This document shows, one piece after another, positions 19,038 to 27,041 of a DNA stretch of 64,000 nucleotides. The notes under the pieces were generated by a model that worked only from the letters and a program-made list of their open reading frames with translations, was not told where the DNA came from and did no database searches. The stretch is from Bacteroidaceae bacterium (GTDB lineage Bacteria > Bacteroidota > Bacteroidia > Bacteroidales > Bacteroidaceae). The DNA lies in the NCBI GenBank assembly GCA_017451695.1, contig JAFTNW010000010.1:1-64000 (forward strand), given 5' to 3'. Every line of letters starts with the position of its first letter. The stretch's first letter is position 1. Position numbers and translations under genes: made by a program.

Positions 19038-20069
19038 TTAAATGGTTATTAGACGATAAGTTTCTTCTTGATTAAAAAGATTTTTTTCTTCTAGTCTCTT
19101 TTTACAAGTTTTGATGGCCACATCAGAAGAATCAATGCCAATCCATTGTCGACTGCAATTTTGAGCAGCTTTAAGAGTTGTTCCCGAACCACAGAAACAA
19201 TCCATAACAATAGAATTCGAGTTCGATGATGCATTTATAATAAATTCAATCATCTCCAAATTCTTCTCTGTTGGGTAAATGGGGTATGGTGGGTCTTTGA
19301 AATTCCAAATATCTTGCGTCTTGCTTGCAGAATGTTCATCGGCATAATTTATTTTCCTTGGATTTCCATTCTTTGACCACTCTATGAGCCCTTCAGCATC
19401 TAATCTTTCTAATTCTTCTACAGAACACCTCCAATGCCTTCCTTTTGGTGGATATATTCCTTTGAAAGGTTTGCTAGTGCTACCATTCTCGGTTTCACCG
19501 GGTGCATGAATAGGGACAGTTGTGTATCTTCGTCCGTTTCTATCTATTTTGTTATATCGTTTTTCTATTTCCTCTTGTTGCCATAAAGTCTTAGGCTCAT
19601 TCCATATTGGGGCGTCGCTTTTTGTATAGAATAAAATTAGGTCTTTAACATTACCATACCCAATTCTTCCAAAATTTTTAGGATTACATTTGATTCTCGT
19701 TATGTCATTCCTGAAATTATCAATACCAAATATCTCGTCAAGCATAACTTTAACATAATGACCAATCTTATAATCAATATGTAGATATAACGAACCTTTA
19801 TCAGACAGTAATCTATGTATAAGTAAAATCCTTTCTTTAAGAAAGTTTATGTAGGCCTTTCCTTGTAGAGTATCTTTGTATGCTACATGCGAATCCTTAG
19901 ACCGGCTTATCGTAGAGACCCTCCCATCGTTATCGATGTAGAATGTGTCGCCGGTCGCATAAGGCGGATCAATGTAAACCAAATCGATTTTACCTTCATA
20001 ACCATTGTCTATAAGCCATTCAAGAGCTATAAGATTATCGCTATGAATTAAAATGTTGCTTTCTTTCAT
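19038..20069 (-). CDS. Type II DNA methyltransferase, beta class
   Basis: Site-specific DNA adenine-N6 or cytosine-N4 methyltransferase of 343 residues. The catalytic motif IV DPPY is at 34-37 and the SAM motif I, DCFCGSGTT, is at 290-298, with motif X-like YPTEKN just before it. This order (IV, recognition domain, X, I) defines the beta class. The recognition domain is about 120-260. It overlaps the upstream endonuclease gene by four bases (ATGA). The gene is much more AT-rich than the flanking ABC-F gene, a sign of horizontal transfer. The recognition sequence cannot be read. Confidence 0.9.
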   Translation of the reverse strand: MKESNILIHSDNLIALEWLIDNGYEGKIDLVYIDPPYATGDTFYIDNDGRVSTISRSKDSHVAYKDTLQGKAYINFLKERILLIHRLLSDKGSLYLHIDYKIGHYVKVMLDEIFGIDNFRNDITRIKCNPKNFGRIGYGNVKDLILFYTKSDAPIWNEPKTLWQQEEIEKRYNKIDRNGRRYTTVPIHAPGETENGSTSKPFKGIYPPKGRHWRCSVEELERLDAEGLIEWSKNGNPRKINYADEHSASKTQDIWNFKDPPYPIYPTEKNLEMIEFIINASSNSNSIVMDCFCGSGTTLKAAQNCSRQWIGIDSSDVAIKTCKKRLEEKNLFNQEETYRLITI

Positions 20070-20854
20070 AATGAATATAAAAAATCTCGGAGTAATAGTG
20101 CACTGATAATTGGTAGTTCGCTACTGGATGTTGTTTTATACATCTTTCTTCTGCTGTGAATGTATAGTACTCCATCTAATATTGCAACATTTATAACATT
20201 GGCGTTACTTGCTTTTGTTTTTAGTGCTGTCATAGCATCCAAAAATTGGTCGTTTTGGTGCCCGCCTTCATCTGATATGAATTTGGCTTCTCCGATTATA
20301 TATTTCCCATTGAATCTTGCTAAAAAGTCAATCCCTTTCTTGTCTTCTCTTTCATAACCTAAGTATTTTTTAGCATATTCCTTTAATAAAGCATCGCTTC
20401 CTTTTAGTATGGCATTTTCTGTGGTGTTGTGAAAAAGATCCTTTTCAACAGGGAAGATTCCTAGTGTACCTTTTTCTACCCATCGTCTAAAAAGTGGTCC
20501 CATTTGTCTATTGGTCTCTTTTGGTTCAGAGCATCTTTCATACAATTTATCCAGACCAAGTTCTCTTATTCTCCCACAAATCCTATTAACTGTATTTGGA
20601 TTTCTATCAATTGATGTTTTGTCCTTTCTTAAATATGGTATATAACCATCTTTAATTGGGAACAGATCTAGCTCCAATAGTGAACGCAATAAAGCTTCAT
20701 TATTATTGTTGTTAAATGCAGTTTCTATTTTATTCCATTTAATCTTATCAATAGTCCTTATGTTATCTGGAATAAGCGGATAAACTGAAAATAGTTGATC
20801 CAAATAATTTCTTTGATTTGCTAATTCTATACTAAGTCTAGTAAAGTAATTCAT
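20066..20854 (-). CDS. Type II restriction endonuclease partner, PD-(D/E)XK
   Basis: A 262-residue protein without a strong named match by eye. A nuclease core is visible: Asp176 in KKGIDFLARF followed by Glu189 and Lys191 in YIIGEAKF, giving D-X12-EXK, the spacing of PD-(D/E)XK restriction enzymes. The following SDEGGHQNDQFLDAM is common in Tsp45I-type and related type II endonucleases; I favour that group but cannot prove it. It is translated first, with the methyltransferase start overlapping its stop. No controller protein gene is beside it. Strongly AT-rich. Confidence 0.78.
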   Translation of the reverse strand: MNYFTRLSIELANQRNYLDQLFSVYPLIPDNIRTIDKIKWNKIETAFNNNNNEALLRSLLELDLFPIKDGYIPYLRKDKTSIDRNPNTVNRICGRIRELGLDKLYERCSEPKETNRQMGPLFRRWVEKGTLGIFPVEKDLFHNTTENAILKGSDALLKEYAKKYLGYEREDKKGIDFLARFNGKYIIGEAKFISDEGGHQNDQFLDAMTALKTKASNANVINVAILDGVLYIHSRRKMYKTTSSSELPIISALLLRDFLYSL

Positions 20855-20879
20855 TTTACATGTTTTATGTTTTACCTCA

Positions 20880-20910
20880 CAAAGTTATACCATAGTGGCG
20901 ACAAAAACAA
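20880..20910 (-). promoter_or_regulatory. Promoter of the restriction-modification operon
   Basis: On the minus strand TAACTTTG (20880-20887) matches the -7 box, with a TTG -33 core at 20908-20910, a spacing of 20. It lies about 26 bases before the endonuclease start. Confidence 0.5.
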
Positions 20911-20991
20911 GGCTCTCCACACTTATTTGAGGCCGTTAAAAGGCGGTATCTCTATTTTTTTGAAAAAAAATTGAAAAAAGTTTGGAAAAAA

Positions 20992-21024
20992 TTTGGAAGT
21001 AATAACAAAATGGTTTTATATTTG
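20992..21024 (+). promoter_or_regulatory. Promoter of the perR-like gene
   Basis: TTTG at 20992-20995 and TATATTTG at 21017-21024 form a good Bacteroidota -33/-7 pair with 21 bases between. Transcription should begin near 21031, which rules out the first in-frame ATG (21027) as start of the regulator. The A/T-rich surroundings may hold the PerR operator, but no clear palindrome was seen. Confidence 0.6.
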
Positions 21025-21071
21025 CAATGATTTCAGAAATGAACTACAAAACAAACGCAAAAAGAGAGATT

Positions 21072-21491
21072 ATGATAGCACGTTCCGAACTTAAGAAAGA
21101 ACTTATAAATGCCGGTATCCGTCCTTCGGTTCAGCGTTTGGCTATTTATGAGTATGTAAAAACAAATCGCACCCATCCTACTGCCGATGTTGTATATGAT
21201 GCGTTGCGCGACGAGTTGGGCTCTCTCTCTCTGACAACGGTCTATAACACCTTGAAACTATTTGTCGATGCAGGCCTTGTGCAGTTGCTCTCCATAGACG
21301 ACACGTTCCGTTGTTTCGACGGCGACACCACTTCGCACGCTCACTTCCGTTGCGATTCCTGCGGCAAGATAGTGGATTTGAAGATTAAAAACGATTTTCT
21401 TGCCATGGTCGATGGGCTCGATGGTTTTGAGATTAAGGAGGCGCAGTTGTATTTGAAAGGGATTTGCCCAATATGTAAAAGAAAAAATTGA
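21072..21491 (+). CDS. perR: Fur-family regulator, PerR-like
   Basis: Metal-dependent repressor. With the start at 21072 it has 139 residues; earlier in-frame ATGs at 21027 and 21039 lie at or just after the predicted transcription start and add a tail unlike the family. The winged helix is at about 15-85 (RPSVQRLAIYEYV and SLTTVYNTLKLF). The HAHFRCDSCG block gives the regulatory histidines and first CxxC, and GICPICK the second CxxC of the structural zinc site. The next gene, 42 bases away, is a peroxide-reducing rubrerythrin, which favours PerR (peroxide sensing) over Fur (iron). Confidence 0.87.
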   Translation: MIARSELKKELINAGIRPSVQRLAIYEYVKTNRTHPTADVVYDALRDELGSLSLTTVYNTLKLFVDAGLVQLLSIDDTFRCFDGDTTSHAHFRCDSCGKIVDLKIKNDFLAMVDGLDGFEIKEAQLYLKGICPICKRKN

Positions 21492-21533
21492 GATAATATA
21501 AAAGGATAATAACAATTAAAAATTAAAAGGATT

Positions 21534-22082
21534 ATGAAAAAGTTTATTTGTTCAGTATGTGGTTATATTCACGAAGGAGATTCAGCACCCGAGCGTTGCC
21601 CAATGTGTAAAGTTACTTCCGACAAGTTCAACGAGCTTGTAGAGAACGGCAAGTTGGAGTTTGTTCAGGAGCACGTTATAGGCGTGGCAAAAGGTTGCGA
21701 CAGCCAGATGATAGAGGACTTGACAAAGCATTTCGAGGGCGAGTGTACCGAGGTAGGTATGTATCTTGCAATGAGCCGCCAGGCCGACCGCGAGGGCTAT
21801 CCCGAAATTGCCGAGGCTTTTAAGCGTTATGCTTGGGAAGAGGCTGAGCATGCTGCAAAGTTCGCAGAGCTCCTTGGCGACCTTGTTTGGGATACCAAGA
21901 CCAACCTCGACAAGCGTATGAACGCTGAGTCCGGTGCTTGTGCCGATAAATACCGCATCGCAAAGCGTGCAAAAGAGCTTAATCTTGATGCAATCCACGA
22001 CACTGTTCACGAGATGGCAAAGGATGAGGCTCGCCACGGTAAGGGCTTCGAAGGTCTCTACAACCGTTACTTTGGGAAGTAA
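21534..22082 (+). CDS. Reverse rubrerythrin (N-terminal rubredoxin domain)
   Basis: Reduces hydrogen peroxide in the cytoplasm of anaerobes, with electrons passed through the rubredoxin centre. In the 182-residue protein the rubredoxin domain comes first (Cys6, Cys9, Cys22, Cys25), followed by a four-helix ferritin-like di-iron domain with ECTEVGMYL near 69 and EEAEHAAKF near 103, and DEARHGKGF near 165. This order is the reverse of classical rubrerythrin. It follows the perR-like regulator and is closed by a terminator, consistent with a small peroxide-response operon. Confidence 0.93.
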   Translation: MKKFICSVCGYIHEGDSAPERCPMCKVTSDKFNELVENGKLEFVQEHVIGVAKGCDSQMIEDLTKHFEGECTEVGMYLAMSRQADREGYPEIAEAFKRYAWEEAEHAAKFAELLGDLVWDTKTNLDKRMNAESGACADKYRIAKRAKELNLDAIHDTVHEMAKDEARHGKGFEGLYNRYFGK

Positions 22083-22103
22083 TATTGATATTAAATTGTT
22101 GAA

Positions 22104-22135
22104 AATAAGGGAGAACGCGTGCGTTCTCCCTTATT
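22104..22135 (+). terminator. Terminator after rubrerythrin
   Basis: A perfect 15-bp inverted repeat (arms 22104-22118 and 22121-22135, core GGGAGAACGC) whose 3' arm ends in TTATT. It lies 22 bases after the stop. It can also serve the minus-strand gene ending at 22169. Confidence 0.88.
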
Positions 22136-22168
22136 CGTTATAGTGCATGTTCGCAGCCTTTTGCCGCT

Positions 22169-22480
22169 TTACTCGTAAACAACCTCAATCCTCTCACTCA
22201 CAGGGAACTCCTCTTTCCATCTGTCCCACGAAGAATATACAATCTCCAGCCCACTATAATATGCCGACACGGCAAGCCTGCCTATATTCTCCCAAACGGG
22301 CTCGCCATACTCGCTCGATGCACCGCTGAGTAACAGCCTGTGAGTTATGTAGTCGAGTTCGTAGAACCCGCCACCGCAGCAAACCTCGCCCGGTTTAAGC
22401 AATAGGCAATGCCTGCTTACCATTCCCAAACGTAACCTTCCCTCTTTGGTTACAATGAATTTCGGTTGTTTCCGTTCCAA
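22169..22480 (-). CDS. Small protein of unknown function beside ribH
   Basis: A 103-residue protein I do not recognise. It has no signal peptide or membrane segment. A glycine and cysteine patch (EVCCGGGFYEL) lies near 32-42, and the C-terminal half is rich in aromatic residues (YSSWDRWKEEF). It starts 3 bases after the ribH stop on the same strand, so it is probably translated from the ribH message. Codon use looks like that of its neighbours, which supports a real gene. The family may be restricted to Bacteroidales; this is a guess. Confidence 0.7.
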   Translation of the reverse strand: MERKQPKFIVTKEGRLRLGMVSRHCLLLKPGEVCCGGGFYELDYITHRLLLSGASSEYGEPVWENIGRLAVSAYYSGLEIVYSSWDRWKEEFPVSERIEVVYE

Positions 22481-22483
22481 GTT

Positions 22484-22966
22484 TTATTTGAATTGAGCCA
22501 TCATCTGCAATGCTGTAACCGCGCATTCGTCGCCCTTGTTGCCCAAGCGGCCACCGCTGCGCTCCTGCGCCTGCAATAGGTTGTTTGTGGTTATGAGGCC
22601 GAAAATCACAGGCACATCATACTCTACATTCAATTTGGACAATCCTGCGGTTACTCCCTCGCATATATAATCAAAGTGTGGAGTGTCGCCTCTTATCACA
22701 CAGCCTATTGCTATCACGCTGTCATATTTGCCGCTTTTCACCATCTGTGCAGCGCCAAATATCAATTCAAAGCTGCCGGGTACACTGCGCAAATCTATAT
22801 CTTCCCTGTTTACACCATTTGCAACAAGTGTCTGCACTGCGCCATCGCGCAATGCGTATGTTATTTCGTTGTTCCACTCGGCATATACTATGCCCACTTT
22901 CCTTCCTTTTCCATCTGCCACTTTGCTTGCGTCGTAGGCAGAGAGGTTATGCATTTCTGTTGCCAT
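22484..22966 (-). CDS. ribH: 6,7-dimethyl-8-ribityllumazine synthase
   Basis: Joins dihydroxybutanone phosphate to the ribityl-amino-pyrimidine to make lumazine, the step before riboflavin. The 160-residue protein has the substrate motifs EWNNEITYAL, RSVPGSFEL (near 60-68) and the catalytic His segment GCVIRGDTPHFDYI (His97 or near). The final part GLITTNNLLQAQERSGG fits the family. Length is normal. No other rib gene and no FMN riboswitch is visible upstream; instead a cluster of repeats follows to the right. Confidence 0.95.
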   Translation of the reverse strand: MATEMHNLSAYDASKVADGKGRKVGIVYAEWNNEITYALRDGAVQTLVANGVNREDIDLRSVPGSFELIFGAAQMVKSGKYDSVIAIGCVIRGDTPHFDYICEGVTAGLSKLNVEYDVPVIFGLITTNNLLQAQERSGGRLGNKGDECAVTALQMMAQFK

Positions 22967-22985
22967 AAAATTGTTTTATAAAGGC

Positions 22986-23276
22986 ATCTACAGCGTTGTG
23001 CGCGTTTTTGTTCTCGCCCAAAATTCGCGCCGGCCTTGTATCTGTACTTTATAAAAGCAATTTTATAAGAGTACATTAGGCCGTGCTGTTGCCTAAAATT
23101 TATTAAAAAAGTAATCTACTGCGTTGTGCGTGTTTTTGTTCTCGGTCATTTAGGCTCAACTAAACTCCCTCGCCCAAAATTCACGCCGGCCTTGTATCTC
23201 CTCTTTTTTAATCAATTTTATTTTTAGAGATTCCGGCCTTCTTGCCGCATTATATATTAAAAAAGTAATCTACTGC
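22986..23276. repeat. Cluster of three degenerate ~125-155 bp repeat units
   Basis: The 386-base gap between ribH and the TPR gene holds no gene but repeated sequence. Unit 1 (22986-23043) and unit 2 (23114-23199) share TCTAC(A/T)GCGTTGTGCG, GTTTTTGTTCTCG, CCCAAAATTC and CGCCGGCCTTGTATCT. Unit 2 has an extra 28 bases bounded by CTCG, which unit 1 appears to have lost between short direct repeats; that insert contains a TTTAG/CTAAA hairpin. The 22 bases at 23101-23122, from TATTAAAAAAG to CTACTGC, recur exactly at 23255-23276, preceded by a weak CCGGCCTT match (23233-23240). They may be copies of a dispersed non-coding element. Confidence 0.85.
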
Positions 23277-23301
23277 TTTGTTGCTTGCTTCTTTTACTAA
23301 A

Positions 23302-23331
23302 AAAGCAGCCTACGACACCGCAAGCTGCTTT
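23302..23331 (-). terminator. Terminator of the TPR gene
   Basis: Arms AAAGCAGC (23302-23309) and GCTGCTTT (23324-23331) form an 8-bp stem; on the minus strand the stem is followed by a run of T residues. It lies about 22 bases past the TPR gene stop. Confidence 0.7.
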
Positions 23332-23352
23332 CTATTTTGCTGTTTTTGCCTC

Positions 23353-24021
23353 TTATTTAACGCGGCTGATGTATTTGTCTATGTCGGCAGCGATAGTCGA
23401 TGTGCTGTAATCGTTCTTTATCTGCTCATAGATATTCAAAGCCTTGCTTGTATTGCCCTCTTTCTCGTAGATGTTGCCGGCTTGCAACAAGTAGAAGGGG
23501 CTGATGCTGTTGTTGTCGGCTGTCTCTGCGGCCTTTACAAAGTATTTGGCAGCAGCAGTGGCATCGCCTGTCTGTGCATAGCAACTGCCAAGTGTTCCAA
23601 GTGCAGCGGGTGCAACAATTTGGTCGTCGCCGTCAAATGCCTCCAATTCCTTGATGGCATCCTCATAACGACCGAGCTGTGCAAGTGCCATGCCTGCGTA
23701 TGCGTGGGCAAGGTTGCCGGCATCTGTGCTGCTGTACTCATCTGCAATCTGCAAGAAACCAAGGTTCACGCCATCACCATTGAGGGCTTTTTCAAAATCT
23801 TTGGCTGCAAACAGGTTCTCTGCTGCAAACATAGCCTCTGCAGCCTCTTTCTCCTGGGGCTCTGCTATGAATGTGTTATATGCCATGCTGCCCACCATTA
23901 TTATAACGATAGCGGCAATAGCTGCAATGATAGGTGTTTTGTATTTGAGGATCCAAGCCTCCGACTTTGACAATACCTCATCGGCCATGATGGGTGCGTC
24001 TGAATTTGTTTTGTTGCTCAT
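23353..24021 (-). CDS. TPR-repeat protein with one N-terminal membrane segment
   Basis: A 222-residue protein when started at 24021 (MSNKTNSDAP); a 14-residue upstream extension is possible but starts inside the AT-rich promoter region. One membrane helix is at about 32-51 (TPIIAAIAAIVIIMVGSMAY), with the N-terminus probably cytoplasmic and the rest periplasmic. The remainder is helical TPR repeats (AHAYAGMALAQLGRYEDAIKEL, ALGTLGSCYAQTGDATAAAKYF, YLLQAGNIYEKEGNTSKALNIY). The layout resembles YfgM, which works with periplasmic chaperones; that role is inference. It has its own terminator, so ribH is likely separate. Confidence 0.85.
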   Translation of the reverse strand: MSNKTNSDAPIMADEVLSKSEAWILKYKTPIIAAIAAIVIIMVGSMAYNTFIAEPQEKEAAEAMFAAENLFAAKDFEKALNGDGVNLGFLQIADEYSSTDAGNLAHAYAGMALAQLGRYEDAIKELEAFDGDDQIVAPAALGTLGSCYAQTGDATAAAKYFVKAAETADNNSISPFYLLQAGNIYEKEGNTSKALNIYEQIKNDYSTSTIAADIDKYISRVK

Positions 24022-24205
24022 AATTATTATATTTTTTATTATTATCGGGTAAATTATGCGCAAAAGTAATCAATTTATGTTTAGCTTGAAAATTATAACT
24101 GCTTTTTTTGCATTTAGCGGGTTAATCTTCTCTATTATTGAACCTCCACCATCCCTTTTTGCATAGCCAAAACAGATATCATTTGTTGAAAAAATGGCAA
24201 ACGAG

Positions 24206-24236
24206 TTTGTTGTTTCGCTCCTCGGTGCTATCTTTG
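24206..24236 (+). promoter_or_regulatory. Promoter of recF operon
   Basis: TTTG (24206-24209) and TATCTTTG (24229-24236), 19 bases apart, match the Bacteroidota -33/-7 consensus and sit 31 bases before the recF start. Confidence 0.6.
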
Positions 24237-24267
24237 TAGGAGATTCTTTTGCTAAAATTGTCAGTAA

Positions 24268-25374
24268 ATGTTAGTTAAAAATATATCCATACTCAATTAC
24301 AGGAATTTGTCCGATGTAAGCATTGCGCTCTCTCCCAAAATCAACTGCTTTATAGGCAGCAACGGCATGGGAAAGACCAATCTGCTCGATGCTCTTTATT
24401 ACCTCTCCTTTTGCAAGAGCGCGGTAACCGTCAGCGACAGCTCCAATATCCTGCACGATGCCCCCTTTTTTATGTTGCAAGGGTCCTATTGCAGCGATAG
24501 CGGCATAGACGAAGAGGTGTCATGTGGCCTTAAACGTGGCGAGAAGAAGCAGTTCAAACGCAACAAAAAGAGTTACGACCGCCTGGCCGACCACATCGGT
24601 TCCCTGCCATTGGTGATGATTTCCCCTGCCGACAACGAACTCATCGCGGGTGGCAGCGAGGAGCGTCGTCGCTTTATGGATATGGTAATTTCGCAGTACG
24701 ACAAGGAGTATCTTAACTCCCTTATACGCTATAACCGCGCTCTTGTCCAGCGCAATGTGCTGTTGCGTGGCGAGCGCGAGCCCGATGCCGAAATGCTCTC
24801 CCTCATAGAGGATATGATGGTTGCCGAGGCGCATCACATATTCAACGGGCGTGTGGCATTTGTGAACGAGCTTGTGCCCATATTCTCGGAATTTCATAAC
24901 GTAATCACAGGAGGCAACGAGAGTGTGAGCCTTGCCTTCCGCAGCCACATGAACGAGGGTGACCTCTCGGCCCTGTTGCGTGCATCGCGTGCCGACGACC
25001 GCCGTGTGGGGCACACCACTAAGGGGTGCCACCGCGACGACCTTGTGATGCAGCTTGGCGGTTATGCTATAAAAAAAGAGGGGTCGCAGGGGCAGAACAA
25101 GAGTTTTCTTGTGGCTTTGAAGCTGGCGCAGTTCCATTTCCTGCATCGCAAGGGTGGCGAGATGCCTCTCCTCTTGCTCGATGATATTTTCGACAAGCTC
25201 GATTCCCGTCGAGTAGAGCAGATTGTGAGCCTTGTGTCGGGCGACAAATTCGGGCAGATATTCATTACCGATGTAAACCGCGAACACATCGACAATATAT
25301 TGGAAAGCATCGATGGCGAGTACAAACTTTTCGAGGTTGTTGCGGGCGAGGTACAGCAGATAAAAGAGCGATGA
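24268..25374 (+). CDS. recF: DNA replication and repair protein RecF
   Basis: SMC-like ATPase that helps load RecA at single-strand gaps. The 368-residue protein has the Walker A motif GSNGMGKTNLLDAL near 32-45, the signature region GSQGQNKSFLVALKLAQF near 274, and Walker B LLLLDDIFDKLD near 302. The N-terminal LVKNISILNYRNL is the standard beginning. Length is normal. It overlaps the next gene by four bases (ATGA), so the two products are made together. It is not beside dnaA or gyrB, as is usual in this phylum. Confidence 0.96.
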   Translation: MLVKNISILNYRNLSDVSIALSPKINCFIGSNGMGKTNLLDALYYLSFCKSAVTVSDSSNILHDAPFFMLQGSYCSDSGIDEEVSCGLKRGEKKQFKRNKKSYDRLADHIGSLPLVMISPADNELIAGGSEERRRFMDMVISQYDKEYLNSLIRYNRALVQRNVLLRGEREPDAEMLSLIEDMMVAEAHHIFNGRVAFVNELVPIFSEFHNVITGGNESVSLAFRSHMNEGDLSALLRASRADDRRVGHTTKGCHRDDLVMQLGGYAIKKEGSQGQNKSFLVALKLAQFHFLHRKGGEMPLLLLDDIFDKLDSRRVEQIVSLVSGDKFGQIFITDVNREHIDNILESIDGEYKLFEVVAGEVQQIKER

Positions 25375-25661
25375 AAAGGGGAGAAACAAAATCCATAGCA
25401 GAGCTTGTGAGGGCTATGTGCCGCGAGGAGGGGCTCGAAACTCCTCTCAACGAGTACCGCCTCATAAATGCTTGGGGCGAGGTGCTTGGCGGTGCTGTCA
25501 GTTTCTATACCAAGGATATCTACATCCGCAATCAGGTGCTTTACGTTACGCTCACCTCGTCGGTCTTGCGCCACGAACTATTCATGAACCGCAAGGAACT
25601 TGTGCGCAAGCTCAACGAGCATGTGCGTGCGGTTGTCATCACCGATATTATCTTCCGTTAG
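25371..25661 (+). CDS. DUF721 (DciA-like) protein
   Basis: A 96-residue DUF721 protein, the family that contains DciA, the ancestral loader of the replicative helicase DnaB. The family features seen are LNEYRLINAWGEVLGGAVSFYTKDIYIRN and VLYVTLTSSVLRHELFMNRKELVRKLNE. No nucleotide-binding motif. Its start codon overlaps the recF stop (ATGA). The helicase-loading role is established only for some proteobacterial and related members; here it is inferred from family and from the coupling to recF. Confidence 0.88.
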   Translation: MKRGETKSIAELVRAMCREEGLETPLNEYRLINAWGEVLGGAVSFYTKDIYIRNQVLYVTLTSSVLRHELFMNRKELVRKLNEHVRAVVITDIIFR

Positions 25662-25734
25662 TGGCAAAGGTGGTTATTTCATGTTAAAATGAACATATTT
25701 GCCCTGTCAAGGTTTTTTTCTTTAAGAAAAAAGC

Positions 25735-25742
25735 TAAATTTG
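25735..25742 (+). promoter_or_regulatory. Promoter -7 box of the nucleoside permease gene
   Basis: TAAATTTG, a consensus -7 box, 36 bases before the start. A T-rich stretch (25712-25720) is placed where the -33 element is expected. Confidence 0.5.
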
Positions 25743-25778
25743 CGTGCAGAAAACAATTGAAAACTTAATAAAGATATT

Positions 25779-27035
25779 ATGCAAGGATTTGAAACAAAAG
25801 TGAGGCTCGTTATTCTGAGCTTTTTGCAGTTTGCTATTTGGGGTGCATACCTCACATCCATGGGCCGTTATCTTGGCGATGCCGGCTTGGGTGTTTATAT
25901 CGGTTGGTTCTATGCTGTGCAGGGTATTGTATCCATCTTCATGCCTGCCATAATAGGCATTATTGCCGACAGATGGGTGCCGGCACAGCGCATGCTTGCC
26001 TTTTGCCACGCCGTGGCCGCCATCTTTATGATACTCACAGGTTACATGGGCATGACAAGGGGCTCCGAGGTCGCCTTTAACGACCTCTTCTGGCTCTATA
26101 CATTGAGCGTGGCATTCTATATGCCCACGTTGGCACTCTCCAACTCGGTATCCTATACCGTGCTCGATAGGGCAAAGCTCGATACCGTGAAGGCCTTCCC
26201 TCCCATCCGCGTGTTTGGTACCGTGGGTTTCATCGTCTCCATGTGGATTGTCGATATAACAGGTTTCCAGAGCGATTATAACCAATTCTTTGCATCGGCT
26301 GTATGGGGCTTACTGCTTGCTGCCTATTGCTTTACATTGCCCTCTTGCCCGGTTAATAAGGGCGGCGATAAGAAATCCCTTGCTTCGGCGCTCGGGCTCG
26401 ATGCATTCAAGCTGTTTGGTCAAAAGCGCATGGCAATATTCTTTATCTTCTCCATGCTCTTGGGTGGCGCGTTGCAAATTTCCAATGGCTATGCCAATGG
26501 TTTCATAGGCGGCTATGGTGCGTTCGAGCAGTATGCCGATACATTTGCCGTGCAGCACACCAATATCCTTATATCCCTCTCTCAGATGTCCGAGACACTC
26601 TGTATTCTGCTCATTCCCTTCTTCCTCAGCCGCTTCGGTATTAAGAAGGTGATGCTGCTTGCCATGTTTGCATGGGTGTTGCGCTTTGGTTTCTTTGCGG
26701 TGGGCGACCCGGGAATGCCCGGCGTGCTCTTCTTTGTGGCGTCTATGATTGTTTATGGCGTGGCCTTCGACTTTTTCAACATTTCGGGTTCGCTGTTCGT
26801 TGATAGGGAGGTGCCCGAGAGTCAGCGTTCCAGCGCACAGGGCCTTTTCATGCTCATGACCAACGGCCTTGGAGCCTCGGTGGGCGTTATAGCTGCGCAG
26901 GAGGTAGTAAACCATTATACACAGAATGGAGAATTCTTCGAGGGCTGGCCCACGGCATGGTACATCTTTGCCGGTTATGCCCTTGTGGTGGCATTGGTAT
27001 TTGCAGTGGTGTTCAAGGAGAAAAAACAGGCGTAA
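25779..27035 (+). CDS. Nucleoside:H+ symporter (NupG-family MFS)
   Basis: Inner-membrane transporter of 418 residues with about twelve helices, matching the NHS branch of the major facilitator superfamily. The start FETKVRLVILSFLQFAIWGAYLTSMGRYL and the loop ADRWVPAQRMLAFCH between helices 2 and 3 are typical, as is SVSYTVLDRAKLDTVKAFPPIRVFGTVGFI around 125-155. A second-half motif, DFFNISGSLFVDREVPESQRSSAQGLFML, is also characteristic. Likely imports nucleosides; the specific substrate is not readable. The purine salvage gene hpt is in the same window but not adjacent. Confidence 0.88.
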   Translation: MQGFETKVRLVILSFLQFAIWGAYLTSMGRYLGDAGLGVYIGWFYAVQGIVSIFMPAIIGIIADRWVPAQRMLAFCHAVAAIFMILTGYMGMTRGSEVAFNDLFWLYTLSVAFYMPTLALSNSVSYTVLDRAKLDTVKAFPPIRVFGTVGFIVSMWIVDITGFQSDYNQFFASAVWGLLLAAYCFTLPSCPVNKGGDKKSLASALGLDAFKLFGQKRMAIFFIFSMLLGGALQISNGYANGFIGGYGAFEQYADTFAVQHTNILISLSQMSETLCILLIPFFLSRFGIKKVMLLAMFAWVLRFGFFAVGDPGMPGVLFFVASMIVYGVAFDFFNISGSLFVDREVPESQRSSAQGLFMLMTNGLGASVGVIAAQEVVNHYTQNGEFFEGWPTAWYIFAGYALVVALVFAVVFKEKKQA

Positions 27036-27041
27036 TAGCGT

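Noticed and set aside
19038-20854. Larger defence island around the restriction-modification genes
   Set aside because: Flanking genes (ABC-F, perR, rubrerythrin) are housekeeping; no other defence gene is visible.
22888-23076. Small minus-strand reading frame overlapping the start of ribH
   Set aside because: It runs through the repeat unit and the ribH N-terminus out of frame; no support as a gene.
23041-23110. Possible tRNA or small structured RNA between the repeat units
   Set aside because: No cloverleaf or T-loop sequence could be formed; only an AT-rich spacer was found.
25711-25732. T-run followed by A-run inverted repeat as a terminator
   Set aside because: No GC stem; it is better explained as AT-rich promoter sequence ahead of the nucleoside permease gene.
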